Shown piece after piece: positions 40,700-54,347 of a stretch of DNA of 64,000 bases (positions are counted from its first letter, which is position 1; each line of letters starts with the position of its first letter). The DNA comes from Centropus unirufus. Lineage: Eukaryota; Chordata; Aves; Cuculiformes; Centropidae. A program made the translations under genes and the position numbers. The stretch spans positions 4,671,537-4,735,536 of the forward strand of contig VYZI01000002.1 in the NCBI GenBank assembly GCA_013397695.1. The letters are read 5' to 3'. The notes under the pieces are model-generated. The model saw only the letters and a program-made list of their open reading frames with translations, searched no databases and was not told the origin of the DNA.

Positions 40700-40787
40700 A
40701 GTGTTTTTAAAGAAAGGGGCATTGGAACGAGATGATCTTTTAAGGTCCCTTCCAACCCAAACCATTCTGTGGTTCTATGATTCTGCA
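40700..40787 (+). mobile_element. CR1 LINE 3' end, plus strand
   Basis: The plus strand reads 'gaacgagatgatcttttaag', 'gtcccttccaacccaaacca' and then 'ttctgtggttctatgattct', the sense 3' terminus of CR1 with its ATTCTATG-type end repeats. It is the only clear CR1 in plus orientation here, just outside the RAB28 CpG island. The 5' boundary is uncertain. Confidence 0.85.
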
Positions 40788-40984
40788 TGCTAGCACGATA
40801 AGCAAAGACGATAGCAAGCATCTCACCAAGTCCTGCCTCACTTCCCCAGCCCTTCGGGACAGCCCTTTGCCCCACCTAAACCCACTTGAGAGGGACGCTA
40901 CTATTTTCTTAGGTGGTCTCCTTAGCGCTTTTCTATCTACATAGTCATCTAGACAGAAAACTTGCCTGCATGGCCCTAACTGAA

Positions 40985-41690
40985 TTTTAAATCATTATTT
41001 CATTATGCACAGTGACCATGGAGAACAGTTTCTAACCTCTTCCACAGCAGCCTTTTATATATCTGAAAACTGTTAGCGTGTCTTTGGTCTGTCTTCTTTT
41101 CCATAGACTAAACAACTCCTCTTGGTGCAGTCTTTCCCTTGGTTGTCTTTTCTGGACTTCTGATTATTCTTGTTGCTTTCCTTTGGCCCCTCTCCACTTT
41201 TCGAAGTGGTGTGCCAAAAACTGGATACAATACTTTGGTTGAGGCTTTAGGAATACTGAGTAGAGTGGACGTATTACTTCATGTGTCTTATATACGAGAC
41301 TTCTGTTTATATATCCCAGTATGATGTTTGCTTTCTTCACCGTATGACATTGCTGACTCACACTGTTTCTGATTTACTTAAAAAAACCCTCTGAATCCCC
41401 TCCTGTTATCAGAATTTGTACACTTTGAGGTTTTCTTCCTTGTTTAACTGTAGTGCTCCCTGCATGTCCGCATTGAATTTCACCCTGTATTTCTGGCTAC
41501 TCACACAACTTCTCAATATAAATTTTTTTATAACCTTTTCCTCCAACATGCATGCTATCCATTCCAACTTGGTTATATCTGCAACTTTAAGAATATATTC
41601 TCTATTCCAAAGTCTTAATAAAGATATTCAGTAGTACTAGACCTTTGCAAACCCCTGTTTGATATATCCTACTGATATGAGGAGTGATAA
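40985..41690 (-). mobile_element. Ancient CR1-type LINE relic
   Basis: The antisense CR1 order is recognisable though heavily diverged: 'gcagcctttt', 'ctggacttctgattattc', 'ggcccctctccactttt', 'ccaaaaactggatacaatac', 'agtagagtgga', 'tatgatgtttgctttcttca' and 'gaatttcaccctgtatttc'. It is old, probably from an early amniote CR1 family, and minus strand. The open frames in it have no meaning. Confidence 0.7.
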
Positions 41691-44600
41691 CTATGCTTTC
41701 AGCACAGTTTACAAACAACTTGAACAAAAGAGACAGCTAAAGCTGTTTATAGATGTGTTTTAATAGATTCAATATCAAAGTAATAATTTTTAGTGTAAAA
41801 TAATCTTTGTGTAATGCCTGAATAGAAATCATTCCCATTTCAGTCTCCTTCGGGTTTTCTTTTTGGAATGTATCTCATAAATTTCCAATATTACTCAGTA
41901 CCCAGCAGGAGCAAGAAGATTCCTTATTACTCACATATTCGAGTGTTTGCAGAAAGGAGGCTAAATATTTTCCCTGTGACATCCTGAAAAAAAAGGGGGG
42001 GAAAATGTGGGGAAGTCCTTAATTTCTAATGGAAAACCAGACACATCTTTGTCACTTTCTTCACACTTCAAAACACGTTAAAGGTGTTACTCATCAACTA
42101 TTTTCCACTTCAAATAGTCTTTTAGCCTAATTTTATTACAAGTTCTCTTAACCAGGAAGTTCAGCAACCTCAGCATCAGGGCTCAGCTGAACAGCATTTC
42201 TTTGAAGGAAGAGCAACAGGGACAAACATGGAATTTTCCTGTATGATTTCTGACATACTGAACAGTTGTACAATTTACATTGGACATTTAAAAGTTCCAC
42301 ATCCCTCATCAAGGCAGACGCGTGATTGATGAGCCACTCTTGATGGAACTGTTCGTATTCCTGCCAATTAGACCTTATTCACATTAAGAAAGAACATAAA
42401 ATTGAATTCAACGCTTCCTGGTACTTTTGAGAAGGGATCTATTCAGCCCCCAAATGAGAATTAAGGGGGGTTGGGCTGCATGTGCAAAAGCAAGAAGATC
42501 AGAGAGGAAGGTGCTTCAGGCCTCCTGGCTATACGTATTCTCATTTTAAATGCAAAAAAGAGAAGTGTGTGTATGTTATAATACACATCCCCAAACTTAA
42601 TATTCTTCGTAGATTATATTCAATTTTCCTCTACAAATCACCTGAGCATATTAAAAGTTAGCCTTGTCGTCTAAATGAGTGAGCAATAGAGAGAGCTCTT
42701 CCAGCTTGAATGTGACATTCATGGGTTTGATGTCTTCAGGCTGTGCATCTCATCTGTTTAAGTAAGCGTTCATATACAATTTTGGAAATACAATGATACT
42801 TGATATGGATAAACACGCATGTTTGCCATTGACTACCAAGAAAGATGAATGGCAACTACCCCAAGAAACAGCTCAGTAGTGTAACTGGACAAATCAGCCC
42901 TCAAGGAGCCTCTTTGCAGTTGTTAAGTATAAAGATGACAGGGATTTACTAAAATCCTATTTTTACTATATAAAAATTCAGTGTACGAGATCAAAGCTGC
43001 CCTGTGGAGTTAATGCTTAAATTAACAATATAACTAGAAGAGCGTTGTTTACCCTTATCTCACTTGACACTAACATAATGGAAGATATAATCTGACTACA
43101 AATCTTTATACATCTTATTTGTTGATGTTCAGCAAGCACTTTAAGGGTGTGGTGTGGTTATTTTTTTGTGGAGTGGCATGGATTGTTACAAGAACATCCC
43201 CTCTAGGGCACTTTTCAGACTAAAATGTTTTTGCCCTTGCAGTCTCAACTAGTTTGTTGTTTGCTAAATATAAACAACATTTTAAAGATGAAAAGCAGAT
43301 AGTCTTGAACTGCCTGATAGTTCACAGGTAAAGGAAATACATTAAGCATGTTGCAAAGGACTGCAATTAACAAACAGAACACACTGCAGTCGTATTTTTT
43401 TTCATTAATGGCAGCATGCAAATAATTTGAAACTCTTCTGCATTTTAAGAATACTAAGAAAAAATCCTTAAGCAGTGCCTTTAAATAGAGTTTTCACTGC
43501 AAAATGCCTGGGTCACCAAAAGGCACAGAAAATAGGTATATATTTAGTGGACATACGGTAGGTATTTTGATATTTGCTCTTTTTTGTTTTCATCATACTT
43601 TGTATATATATTAGATGAAATTTCTTTATGATAAAATTTCACTAGTAATTCACTGGCACTTGACAATACTGTTAATGATATGTGAAATGCAACAAAAAAA
43701 CCACCTCACCGGAGTCCATGGAAGGTTGCTGAGAAAAGTAATCCCAGAAGGCTTAGATTTAACCTACATAGATTTTCACTTTCAGTTGGAAGACTTTTGA
43801 GGGACTGTAAGACCAATTATTTCTGCTGCTCTATTCCACCACTAAATCTCCCTCCATTATCAACTGGCCAGAAGTTTATTAAATGTATACATTTGGTTTG
43901 GTTCTTCATCTTCAGATTTATCACTGAAGTGGGCCCAGTTCAGTTTTAACTGAAAAGGCTGAAGTATTTGAAGGCTTGGCAGCTCTCCCTAAGTAGGATC
44001 TCTACAACTCCTAAATGAGTTTGGGGAAGGGACAGAGAGTGACAGGAGAGGTCAGAAACGTTTAAGAGAGGAGACAGGCAGCAGTGAAGAAGTCAGAGGT
44101 TTTATGTAGGTAGGGAAGGAGAACCAGAAAGGTTGAGCATGTGTTGTAGGATGCTGGTGCTGGGAAAGGTCTATAGGAATTTCTGACAGTCGAGACAAAT
44201 CTGGGAGTCTCTTATTATTCACGTGCCACAGTCTGCCCCTCCTGTGTAGCATCATCCTCCCCCATGCACCCTGCTTACTTCTCATCTGAGTAAAAGTGAA
44301 TTTTCCTTACTGGCACCTGCTTATTTCTTTTCCCCTCTTGGACGCCACTGGTTCCCTTCCTCACATCTTCCCCTACACCCTTCTGGCCACATTTTTCAGT
44401 GCAAGCCATTGCATTTCATTTCTGCTCCTGTTTTGAGCTGGTAATCAGCAATACTTTCACACACATACATCATTTTGTTCCAGTTTAGTTAGGAAACAAT
44501 TGTTGGTTACCTCTTTCAGTTTGTAGAAGAAAAAGCACAGTTCCAGTTTTGTTTGCTTTGCCCCCTTGTTCTTAAGTTACCCTGACTAAATAGTTACAGT

Positions 44601-47329
44601 CTACACATTCTACTGCCTGCAAATGCAACTTGTACAAATGCAAACTTGACTTTTGTGAATGTGCGATTTTATTAAGACATGGTATAAGGTTGAATTTTCT
44701 ACACGCAAGTACCTACAAAACAGCAAGAAATCGCTATCTACCTTGGAAATAGCTATAATAATCATTTGTGTCATCCTTCCATTATGTCAAAGCCATATGC
44801 TTCTCCCAGGCTCTGAGAAAAGGTATAAATCAAGCTGAATGAGGTGGAATTCTGAGCTGAGTGAAAAAGGAATGGCATGTGTGAGAGCCTACAAACCTTA
44901 TTGCAAACCTCCTCAGGAATGTAGGGTCGTTAGTTATCAAGTCATCTGTGCTGTCCTCTTCAGTGCTTGATGGAAACAACACATTTCTCAGGATGATCAA
45001 CAGGAGCTGTGTGTCCTCTGTTACCAATACCAGCCATTCTTTTAACTTCTGTTCTGCCATTTCTTCCCGTGCTTACACGAATACATGCATTTACTTTTGT
45101 ATTTCATTCATATCAGTTTTTCTATTTCAGCTCTCTGTGGCTAGAATCCATAGATCCTCCTCTTCTTCAAGGTGGAAAACTGTTACATCTGTTCGAATGA
45201 GGAAGGTTTCCTTCCGAAGGAAAGCAAAAGTTGCTGCAAAAGTGTAATGTGCATTGATTAAAAAAAAAACATAACATACTTATTTGCATTATTGTATTGA
45301 TTTTGGTGCTCAGGTCAGGAGCAGAGTAGAAAGCAGCTGTTACTTTTAATTGCACTACAATTTTGCATATAAAACCCAAACTGTTTCTTCTCCGTCAGTT
45401 TCATCTCTAATGTCTTTACCAGGTTGTCTCCTCTGTGCTGCTTGATTACTACGCCTTGAGTCAGACTCAGTGAGTGATGAATGTGGCTGACTAGACTGAC
45501 AACTGAGTGGAAATGGTAAATAATCACTTGTTTTTATACTTGTTAAAACCAGCTCCTACTCGAGTTGGAAGTCCTTGCTCTTGGAAGGGCATTCTTCCAT
45601 CTTGCTTCCTGCTAACCTAAGGTCATTTAAGGAATAACTGCTTCAAATGCTTGCTGATTACAGTGATGTAAACGTCTGGCTCAGACACTGCGGTGAACAA
45701 GACTTTCCACACAGGAATATGGTTAAACTGAAGGCCGCAGCTTTTATGAACTACTTTGCTTAATAAAACAGGGAAGAACCACTAGCCAGCTGTTCCCCAC
45801 AAACTGCCTGGTAAAACAGGACCAGTGAGGTTCACCAAAGCACTGTGAGTCTATGAAGAACAAGCTAAATGTTTAAGAGAAGGCTAACTGCATTCTCCCT
45901 CCCACAAAAGTGACCAAGACGTGTAGTCCCAAACAGAGTTATCTCCTCCTGCACTGTCTGTGTTGGGGACACAAGAATAAAGTAAGTAGTAGTTTTTCCT
46001 TTGTGCAAGGTGCTATCTTTTCCCTGGATAGTGGAAAGGGAACCTGGATAGGATTGAAGATAGAAACAGTAATTGCCACAGGCAACATGAAAAACCCCCA
46101 CTGGAAACTTGCTCTCCAGTTGTATGAAGGCACAAACAAGTTCTCTGGTCTTTCCACTAGCCAAATGTACTAGTAAAGTCTCATCACATTTTTCAGTGTG
46201 GTAAACACTTTCTCACACTGTTGAAGGAAAGAACACTGGCTGAGTCAGAGTACAAAATACATGAACAGCCAGGCTAAGTACCAACAGTTACATAAAGAGA
46301 AACAGTTGAAACAACCTTCAGAGCAAGAATTAATTTATAGAAGAAACAATTGGAATTCAGACAAAGTACACTGAAGTTTTACTGAGAGGGTGACACAAAT
46401 TTGAAATTTCCCACCTTAATAGAAAAGATCACTAGGAAATTCTCTTTCTTATCTCCAAGTCTCAGTGCTTGTTAAAATACATGAGAAAGCTGTCTTTCTT
46501 ACAGTGTTGACCTGTTACCAGGCCAATGAAAAGCCATTAATTTTTTCTTCCATTTATAACAACATGGAAAGTAACTCTAAAACTATTTTCTAGCATCTAA
46601 TACTCCATGTTGGGAAGGACCCATCTGAATCACTGATATCCTGTTGAATTCCAGAAGGAAACCATTAAATTCTATCACAAAAGCAAGAAAGTCATTTCCC
46701 CCACAGCTCTTGCTGGAAGTTTGTTCTAGAGCTTAGTGGTGTGACACCATGGGGTGGATGGACCCCATCTGGCAGCTAAGCTTCCACACCATCACTTACT
46801 CTCCCTCAGCAGGATGGGAGAGAGAATCAGAAGGGCAAAAGCACGAAATGAAGGTTGAGATTATGACAGTGTAATAAGTGAAACAGAGTCAAACATGCAA
46901 GCCAAGCAAATATGGGAATTAATTCACTACTTCTCATCTGCAGGTGGGTATTTAGTTGCTTCCTGGAAGTCAGACCTTCAGCATGCATAATGGTTACTTG
47001 GGAAGACAAATGCCATAACCTCAAATGTCCTCCTTCTTCCTCCTTTCCCCCAGCTTTTATTGCTGAACACTATAACCGCATTTACTTATTACATAAATAA
47101 ATCACATTCCCAGTAGGTCTAGTAGCCATCTCCTTCTCCTCTTAAATTGTTAGCCATAATGTCTTATCTTCTCTGAAAGATTTAGTTACTAGTTCGCAAA
47201 TCTATGACTTTTATGCAGCTGAGTCTTATCTCACATCAAGTGTTTTAGACCACAGAGATACCCAGTTCGTTCAGCTCAGTATCTTGAGCCTCCTCTATAG
47301 CTTCCCAACATCTTCTAAACAGTTAATCA

Positions 47330-47720
47330 GCCCAATCCTGCTTTTTGTGGGCAGCTCATTAAGAAATGCATTAGACAAGATTGCACCTGAAGATTATTGT
47401 TTAGGTAGCCCATCCCCTGCAACTTGATACTTCTTTCAGTAACATCCATCATCATTTTTTCTTTAGATAGTTCTCCCATATTCACTTTATCTACTGATTT
47501 CAACCTTTCTGACTTAATGAGTAGCTTCTCTCCATCGAAGTCCCCATAGATGATATCTACCATCTTTCCCTTGTCTAAAAAATCTTTCAGCAAAGAAAAC
47601 TGTTGCATTAATCTGACATATGAGGTAAACCTGTGTTGCAATGTATCCTATTTTCCACTTGCCTGGAGGCTCTTATTATATGGTTTTTTTTCCCACTGAA
47701 CTTTATGCCAAGAGAAATCC
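47330..47720 (-). mobile_element. Possible ancient CR1/L3-type LINE relic
   Basis: Weak but ordered resemblance to the antisense ORF2 region of CR1-like LINEs around 'tcgaagtccccatagatgat', 'ctttcccttgtctaaa' and 'gcaaagaaaactgttgcatt'. A 104-codon minus frame covers it (47327-47641) and may be a remnant of reverse-transcriptase-side coding. Too diverged to be certain. Confidence 0.45.
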
Positions 47721-48009
47721 CTTGAAAGCCCATCAGTAAACGTCTTTATACATGCTATCAGTCTGTGAAGTTATGATCTACTTGTGAACAATTCACAAGA
47801 AGACAAATTCAGATTTCTGAATAAGTTCCTAATTGCAGATCATAGTTGAGACTTCCATGAAAGTGAATATATCCCTTTCTCCATTTTTATGATCAGCCTT
47901 TCCAACACCAGTCATTCACTATTGATCTCCATCCAAAGAACAGCACATACATGATTTGAATGAAACTTGACATGGGAAACCCACTGCAATCCCCTTTCTT
48001 CCAAGTCTT

Positions 48010-48075
48010 GCTGACCTGTTCAAAGTCACATAGGATGTCAGCCTCAAAGGCAGAATTAGAGCATAGGTCCTACCT
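48010..48075. repeat. Possible MIR/CORE-type SINE fragment
   Basis: The string around 'ttcaaagtcacataggatgt' followed by 'aaaggcagaattagagc' resembles the core of ancient MIR/CORE-SINE elements ('caaggtcacacagcaagtca...'). It is short and diverged. A repeat-library search would decide. Confidence 0.3.
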
Positions 48076-51000
48076 CGACCTCTTCAAAAACATATAAATC
48101 TCCAACACAAAACTATAGTTGTTTTAATCATGATTCTTATACCTAAACATGCAGTTTTCTGTTCACTGCAACACATATCAACCGTGCTTTGTGTGCTCAA
48201 ACCTAATTATTTCCCCAAACTCCTAGGCTTTATTTTACTCATGCCTATATGGCATAAAAAAATATTCGGGGTTGTGTTCCACTTGGCAAAACTTGAATCC
48301 ATGAGCTCTTTCCAGAAAGAGCTCTCTAGCCTCCAAATTATTTTGTTTATGTATCTGTGGCTCTCTTCAAGAAACTCCTGTACTGTATTGGAAAAAACAT
48401 TACCAGTCCAATTACACAAGGATTCGGATGTGGAGAGACGAGACCCTACTCCTCTGCTCCTTCACTGCTCAGCCTCCTTGTCTGTAAATACCTTGGCAGC
48501 TGGAAGGCACTGTTGATTGAGTACAGTTGTCTGTCATATTGAATAAAATTGTCTCATTGTTTCTTGGTTCTCTCCTATGAATGCAGCAATTTTCTGTTTC
48601 TTGCTTTATCTATAGGCTATACCTATGTACATAATCTAGTGAATTGTGATCATTATGCCCGAATACAGATTTTAGGTGCTCTGACAATAGAAGCAATACA
48701 GTCAGGTGTACCCCTCAGTCTGGAATTACTTACCTGGATGCATGCTTCCCTGTGTAACCTTCATAGGAGAGGTAGGTTTGCAGTGACTTCAGACATTCAA
48801 GCCTGACTTTCTTGAGTAGGCAAATATTCCGGTCAAAAATGAATCTGAAATGCCTGAAAAATGTCAGCAGATGAAGGCAAACATGACTGAAGCAATAACT
48901 ACCCAGCGTACTCTGCCAGAAAATTATCCCCATTTGAATAAATAAGTGTAACCTGTCTTAATCAGCTCTGAAATGTCAGTTGTGCCCAACAGGCATTCCT
49001 GTCACTTCCCAGTGTGGCAGAGGGCTCTGACTCTTGTTCAGAGAGCAAACAGCTGCAACAGTTCACAATGCTATTGCTCCCACCACCCCCTCGGTTATTC
49101 GCTACCCCTGCCCACAGTTATCACCAGAACAAGAGATTTAGCAAAATAAGCATGTGCTCACACCACAGCCTCAGGTCTTCAGAGGAACTCATCTTCATCA
49201 GTGACTTAAGCCAAGACACGAATAGTGAGGTCAAGCACAAATCCCTTCTGCCTCTTCAGCTTCTACGACATCCAGGGAATGGAAGAGCTGAGGTCCTGAC
49301 TGAGCAACCTGGTATTCAGCAGCTGGCCTGTCGTAGCTCTAATAAACCCTTGGATATTAAAAGTATTATTTAACACGGTAAAGCTTACAGGTCAGCTCGA
49401 ATTATAAAGGACTAAATTTTCAAATGTTTTTCCTGTCCCTCTTTCTTACTGCACACACCAAGCTAAAATCAGAACTAATTGCCAATAATCTGTAAGAGTA
49501 TATGAGCAGCAGAATTACTTATCTGGCATAACTGATTTTCAAAACTCTACTTTGTATTGATTTTCTTCTGATGTGGTGTCAAAAGTTATGACTCACTCAG
49601 AATGCTTTCACTCAATGTTAGCCTATGTGCTTTCAAACTAATTTCTTCCCAGGAAATTTTATGTCTTTGAGGGCAGTTCATGCACTGCTGCCAAAACTAT
49701 AGGCGTTCTTGACAGAGCTAGAGTAGCTTTAGGGCATAATTATCTAAGGTCTCTGTTTAGCCAAACTATAGAGATGTATTAGCAACCTGGTAAGGAAGAA
49801 AGTGTTAGGAGAAGCACATCAGGGAAAATTAGAAGCAACGACTGTCATGGAATTTGCATGTCTTAATTGTGTACTCAAGTAGACTGAGATTAAACTTTGC
49901 AATTAAGGTTTTGAGAATAAGCAACTATTACTAATGAGACAATAGGTGTTATATTCCATGTCTTGAGGATTCCAGCATGTATCCATTTAACATCTAATAG
50001 TGGATCAAATCCTGTTGGTTTTACTTCACTTGGGCAAATTTCTTGCTGCTAATAACAGACGAAAATTCACGTTCAGTTTAGTGATATAATAAATTAATGA
50101 AAAGCTTGCACATCCTATTGCATGGGCTTGATGAAATACTACGAAAAATATACACCTGAAGTACTATGAGAACCAAGATTCAGACTTACAATCAGATGTA
50201 CTGGCTGTGTTGGCTGTTTAAGCTTTCTCACCATTTACAATGATGCAGAATGTTTAGAGTGATTTTCTATGGTTACTTGCAACTAAAGTACGTGATTTTA
50301 GAAGAAAATATGAATATTTGAGATGATAATGTTCTTTTAAATGGATAAACACACACTCACACAGCTGCACACACTGGCATATATGTATCTGCGACTGCTG
50401 GAGCATATCAAGTGAAGTGGCTGGATTTTTAGTTCCCTACTGGCAAACACAAACGTGTTGGATGCTGTGCAATTCTGTCACTTCCCTTTGGTGCGTCAGT
50501 GGCAGCTTTAATCTTCTGAAAAAAAAATAAAAATAAAATATCTCATAAATGTCTGAGCTGTTTGGCCAAATTTCTGCGGTCCTTTGCCTACACAAAACTG
50601 CCTTCTCCTCAAGCCCTGTTATCCATTAAAATGTTACCAGAGATCTCCACTGATCTCACTTGGTCATGCAAGAACTCTTCCAAAATATTCCCTGCTACAT
50701 TTCAGCTTTAACTGATAAGTGTTACCGTGTTTTCCTTTGTCCTGAATCATTCAATGCCTGTCTCAAGTGCAAAACAACAATCCTTGAGCCAGACTCTTGC
50801 CATGCACATGCAAAGAAATTTTTTTTGGAGATCAAAGGAGAAAATCCAGCTCGTCTGAAGGGCGATATCACTGCTAACTCGATTTTTATTTTCTGCTTAG
50901 TGAGAATGAAGAGAAGAAAGCTTTATCCAAAATACAAGGTAAACACAGCAGAGGGCTTGAGCCTGTCAGCCTATCATTGACGTGAGTCATGCATACCTGG

Positions 51001-54000
51001 ATCCTGACAAGGATGTTTTGTGAGTAGTAATAAGTTTTTGAAAAGCACACATTTAAGAATGGTGAATGCCTGAGAGCTGTGCTCGTACAAGTTGTGATTT
51101 AAAAGGCTGGAGGCTTCAGCCTAAGCCACTAAAATTCAAAATGACAGAAACTTACAAAAATTTATTGCTCTGGATTTAATAAAATTTACACTTACAAGCT
51201 GTCAGTTTGAAATGCTGAATAACTCATAATTCAGAACACTGAACACCAGTTTGGATTGCACTTGAAGTTCATTGCTTCCTACTTAAAATCTTTCTCAGAT
51301 ACTCAGAATAAGCCTTCACTCCACAGACTTTTATTATCTCTATTAATTCAGCTTTGGCCCAAAAATACATTGACTTTGCAGGAAGGTCAGGGAAAGACAT
51401 GTATCATGTTTCTATTAAAAAAATAAAAAGAGGCATAATTAAAAGCTCCATTTCTGCTTGTTTAATGTGCTAATATGAGAACATTAAGGCCATATACTTC
51501 TTGGCTGTTCCAGCTGTCTGGATTTTTTTGTTAATTTACGGGCTCAATTATGTAGACTCTTAAATCCACAGCATTGGTGGGTGGTAGGGTAGATGGTTAA
51601 TGAAGAAACAGAGAGTAGGAAACTCCTTTAATGCCTATTTTATATGTATCTTGGTTAACATTTTTAGGAGAACAAGGATCAAAGATTGTAACTTTAAGAA
51701 ACTCTCAAGACAGGAATAAATGTACATGGTTTCAAGGCACCCCTAGAAATTATGAGATGGCTAATATCCCCACGATTCTGTGGTCTGTTCTAAAACAAAA
51801 ATATTAAGCCAAATGTTTGGCTCTGTATAATAAAAACAGATTATCTAATGGTTTCCAGTGGGAAATATGAGAAAGAGCATTCATAAAGACTCTGTAATAG
51901 TTATGAATTATAAAGACTTCCTCATTTTCAGTATAAACTGAGACCCCAATAGAAACTGTTAGATATTTATTCACATGCCCTCAAAGGAACTGCACGTGGA
52001 CATTTTTAATTAACATTATTTGCAACACCTTACTCAAGTTGTTCATTATTAATTTGACATGTTTTGAAGTCCTGACCAAAAGTTTTCATCACTTACTCTA
52101 ATTACACCATTCTTATATGACTTTAATACTTTTAAAAGGATACAGTGATTTGTGATCTATACTTATTTTAATTTTTTTTTTAAAAAGGAAAACTGTGTTT
52201 AAGTAATCTAGGTCATACTGTATCAAAAAAGAAATGTCAGAAAACATTAAATAAACTTTGGGTCATTTTCTTGAACATGCCACTAAGCTTTCTCTGTAAG
52301 AAAAAAAATAAAACTAGATAATTTAAAAGTGAAGAAACAGCATCACAGCCCATCTGCATTTCCAGGGATGCCTCTGTTGTTTCCATTTTATCCTTTTCTT
52401 TCCATATCCCCAAAGTGTTTTTATGTTTATTAGAGGAAAAAATTGGTTATATCACCCTCAGTTCACTTCCATTTATCCTTGCCATCCAGATGACTGTGCC
52501 AGCCTGTTCAAATTATTAAGCTATGGTAAAACTTCCTTGTCTTGCTTCATTTAAATTATTTTCCTTGGCTTTTTTCTTTCATGCAATTTTGCCTATTGAA
52601 GCTGTTCACTAAAACTGCGTAGCACACCTGCAGGGTTTTGTCTGAGCTTACAGTGGCAGTGGCAAAGGCAGAGAATATGGAGGAAACTATTGACGTGACC
52701 TTCATGTTTGTGTCTACAAAGGATAAAGAAAGCCCGCCAATTTCTTCCTAGAGAATGCTAAACATGACTAGAAGAAAGTGCCACTGGAGAGACCTGAGAG
52801 ATTGATAAAGCCTAAGTCGTACCATGATAGGCACAGAAAAAAATGCTTGTTCTTTAAAAAGATTGAACAGGCTCAATTATGTTTCAATTTTGCTCTCTGT
52901 CTAGAAGCTAAAATGTTGAAATTTGACATCTTAAATAAAACAGGCACTTGGCACCTCTCTTTGAGAACACTTGTTAAACTGGCCTAAAGACTCAGATGCA
53001 CCTTTTCCTATGCAAATGGCACCCTTTCATTGAAAATTTGTGACAGACTCGGGGTTTGGTTTTGTAAATAATAACTGAAACTCTAGAACACAAGATGGCA
53101 GTGTCAGACACCACGTACCAAGCCAACCGGGCTCGAGAGACTGGTTCAGCTGCATCTGCTGTGAGTGGGGACAGAAGGAAGGAGCACTGAGGATTTTGTG
53201 CTTTCCTTGATCCTGTGGTGGAACTCTTGCTAGCAAGCTATGAGACCTTTTCTGGTCCAACAATACCTAGAAAATACCCTGCAGAAGGAATGAAGGAATA
53301 AAGAAATAGCATTCCCTGCTGAACGGATCTTGCTCCCATAGAGATCTCTCAGATCTGGAGGTTTTAGATAGTGTGTTAAAACATAAAATAATATCTGTCG
53401 TGCAAAGTTGTCAACAAAAATGGATCTTCTGTCACTGGGACATTGCATTCCTTTCCCTGGAGTCATCCCAGCCAAGAATGAAGATTTTGTTTTGGGATTT
53501 TCTTTGTTGGTGTTCTGTTTTGTTTGATTCATGTATCACCAGTCTCTGTAGTAGTGACATATACAGTAAGAATCTAATCTTTGTCAAAGACATACAGGAA
53601 AATCTACCAGTTAGTTCTTAAATACCTTAGTTTTCCCTTGTTCTAGGAAGCTCACTCGAATCCTGAGGGTGAGCATGTGGAGGTCAGAGTGGAGAGGGTG
53701 TGAGTACGATCTAAAACCAGCAACAGAGCTAATCTGGAGTCCAGGCATCTGCCAGAGTCTCAGTGGGCAAATAAACTTTTAAGACCCTTTAATCACACTA
53801 GTGTGTCCACTGAGGTCGTTGAAAATTTTTGTTCTGCTGTGTTTGGGGGCTTCTTACTGGGATGTCCTTGCTGACTTCCCTAGCACTGGCAAGAGCCTGA
53901 TCCCCAGTCCTGCTCCCAGTGAGGAGCATGGGTCTATTCCTTTGCATGACGCAGTTCTGGATCCTCCCAAGCCTCCCAGGTGCAACCACGAAAAACTTTC

Positions 54001-54334
54001 ACAGCCTGTCATTTCTTGAGCAAGGACTTTCAAGGCGAGAACTTCTCCCAGTCACATAAAGACAGTCTGATTCCTTGGCAGAGGAAGGAGGAGATGGTGT
54101 TTGAGGATCGAGGTGATGCAGACTCAGATGGGAAAGCTCAGTGGTCTTCAGGGTTCTGCAGAAATAAGGACCGGTAGGATAAAGCTCATGCTGGGAGGAG
54201 AGCGAGGACACAGGGGAGGTATCTGACTCTCTAACTCCCTGTCCACTCCGTTGCCTTTCCCTGCAGCGTCTTTGGACTGGGGCGATTCAGGCCAGATGAG
54301 AAGCCCTCGCTCCTGGTAGTCAGTCTGACCTGTG

Positions 54335-54347
54335 GGTCAAACTGACC
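54335..54347. promoter_or_regulatory. Perfect palindromic ERE-type nuclear receptor site
   Basis: GGTCAAACTGACC matches the oestrogen response element GGTCAnnnTGACC without mismatch. It is the centre of a longer perfect inverted repeat at 54330-54352 (10-bp arms, 3-base loop). Another TGACC half-site lies just upstream at 54326-54330. Binding is inferred from the motif only. Confidence 0.5.

Larger units (their letters stand above)
40788..54300. other. AT-rich intergenic region between RAB28 and the CpG-rich block
   Basis: About 13.5 kb with no recognised gene. It contains the CR1 relics listed separately. Open frames such as 48130-48516 and 45865-46164 lack domains or splice context, and 49014-49373 begins at GTG rather than ATG. 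I see no RNA gene. Regulatory elements cannot be excluded without alignment. Confidence 0.7.

Noticed and set aside
47327..47641. 104-codon minus frame as a new gene
   Set aside because: It lies in sequence resembling an ancient CR1/L3 LINE and is more likely a relic of that element.
49014..49373. 119-codon plus-strand frame
   Set aside because: It begins at GTG rather than ATG, which is not a normal vertebrate start, and has no recognisable domain.
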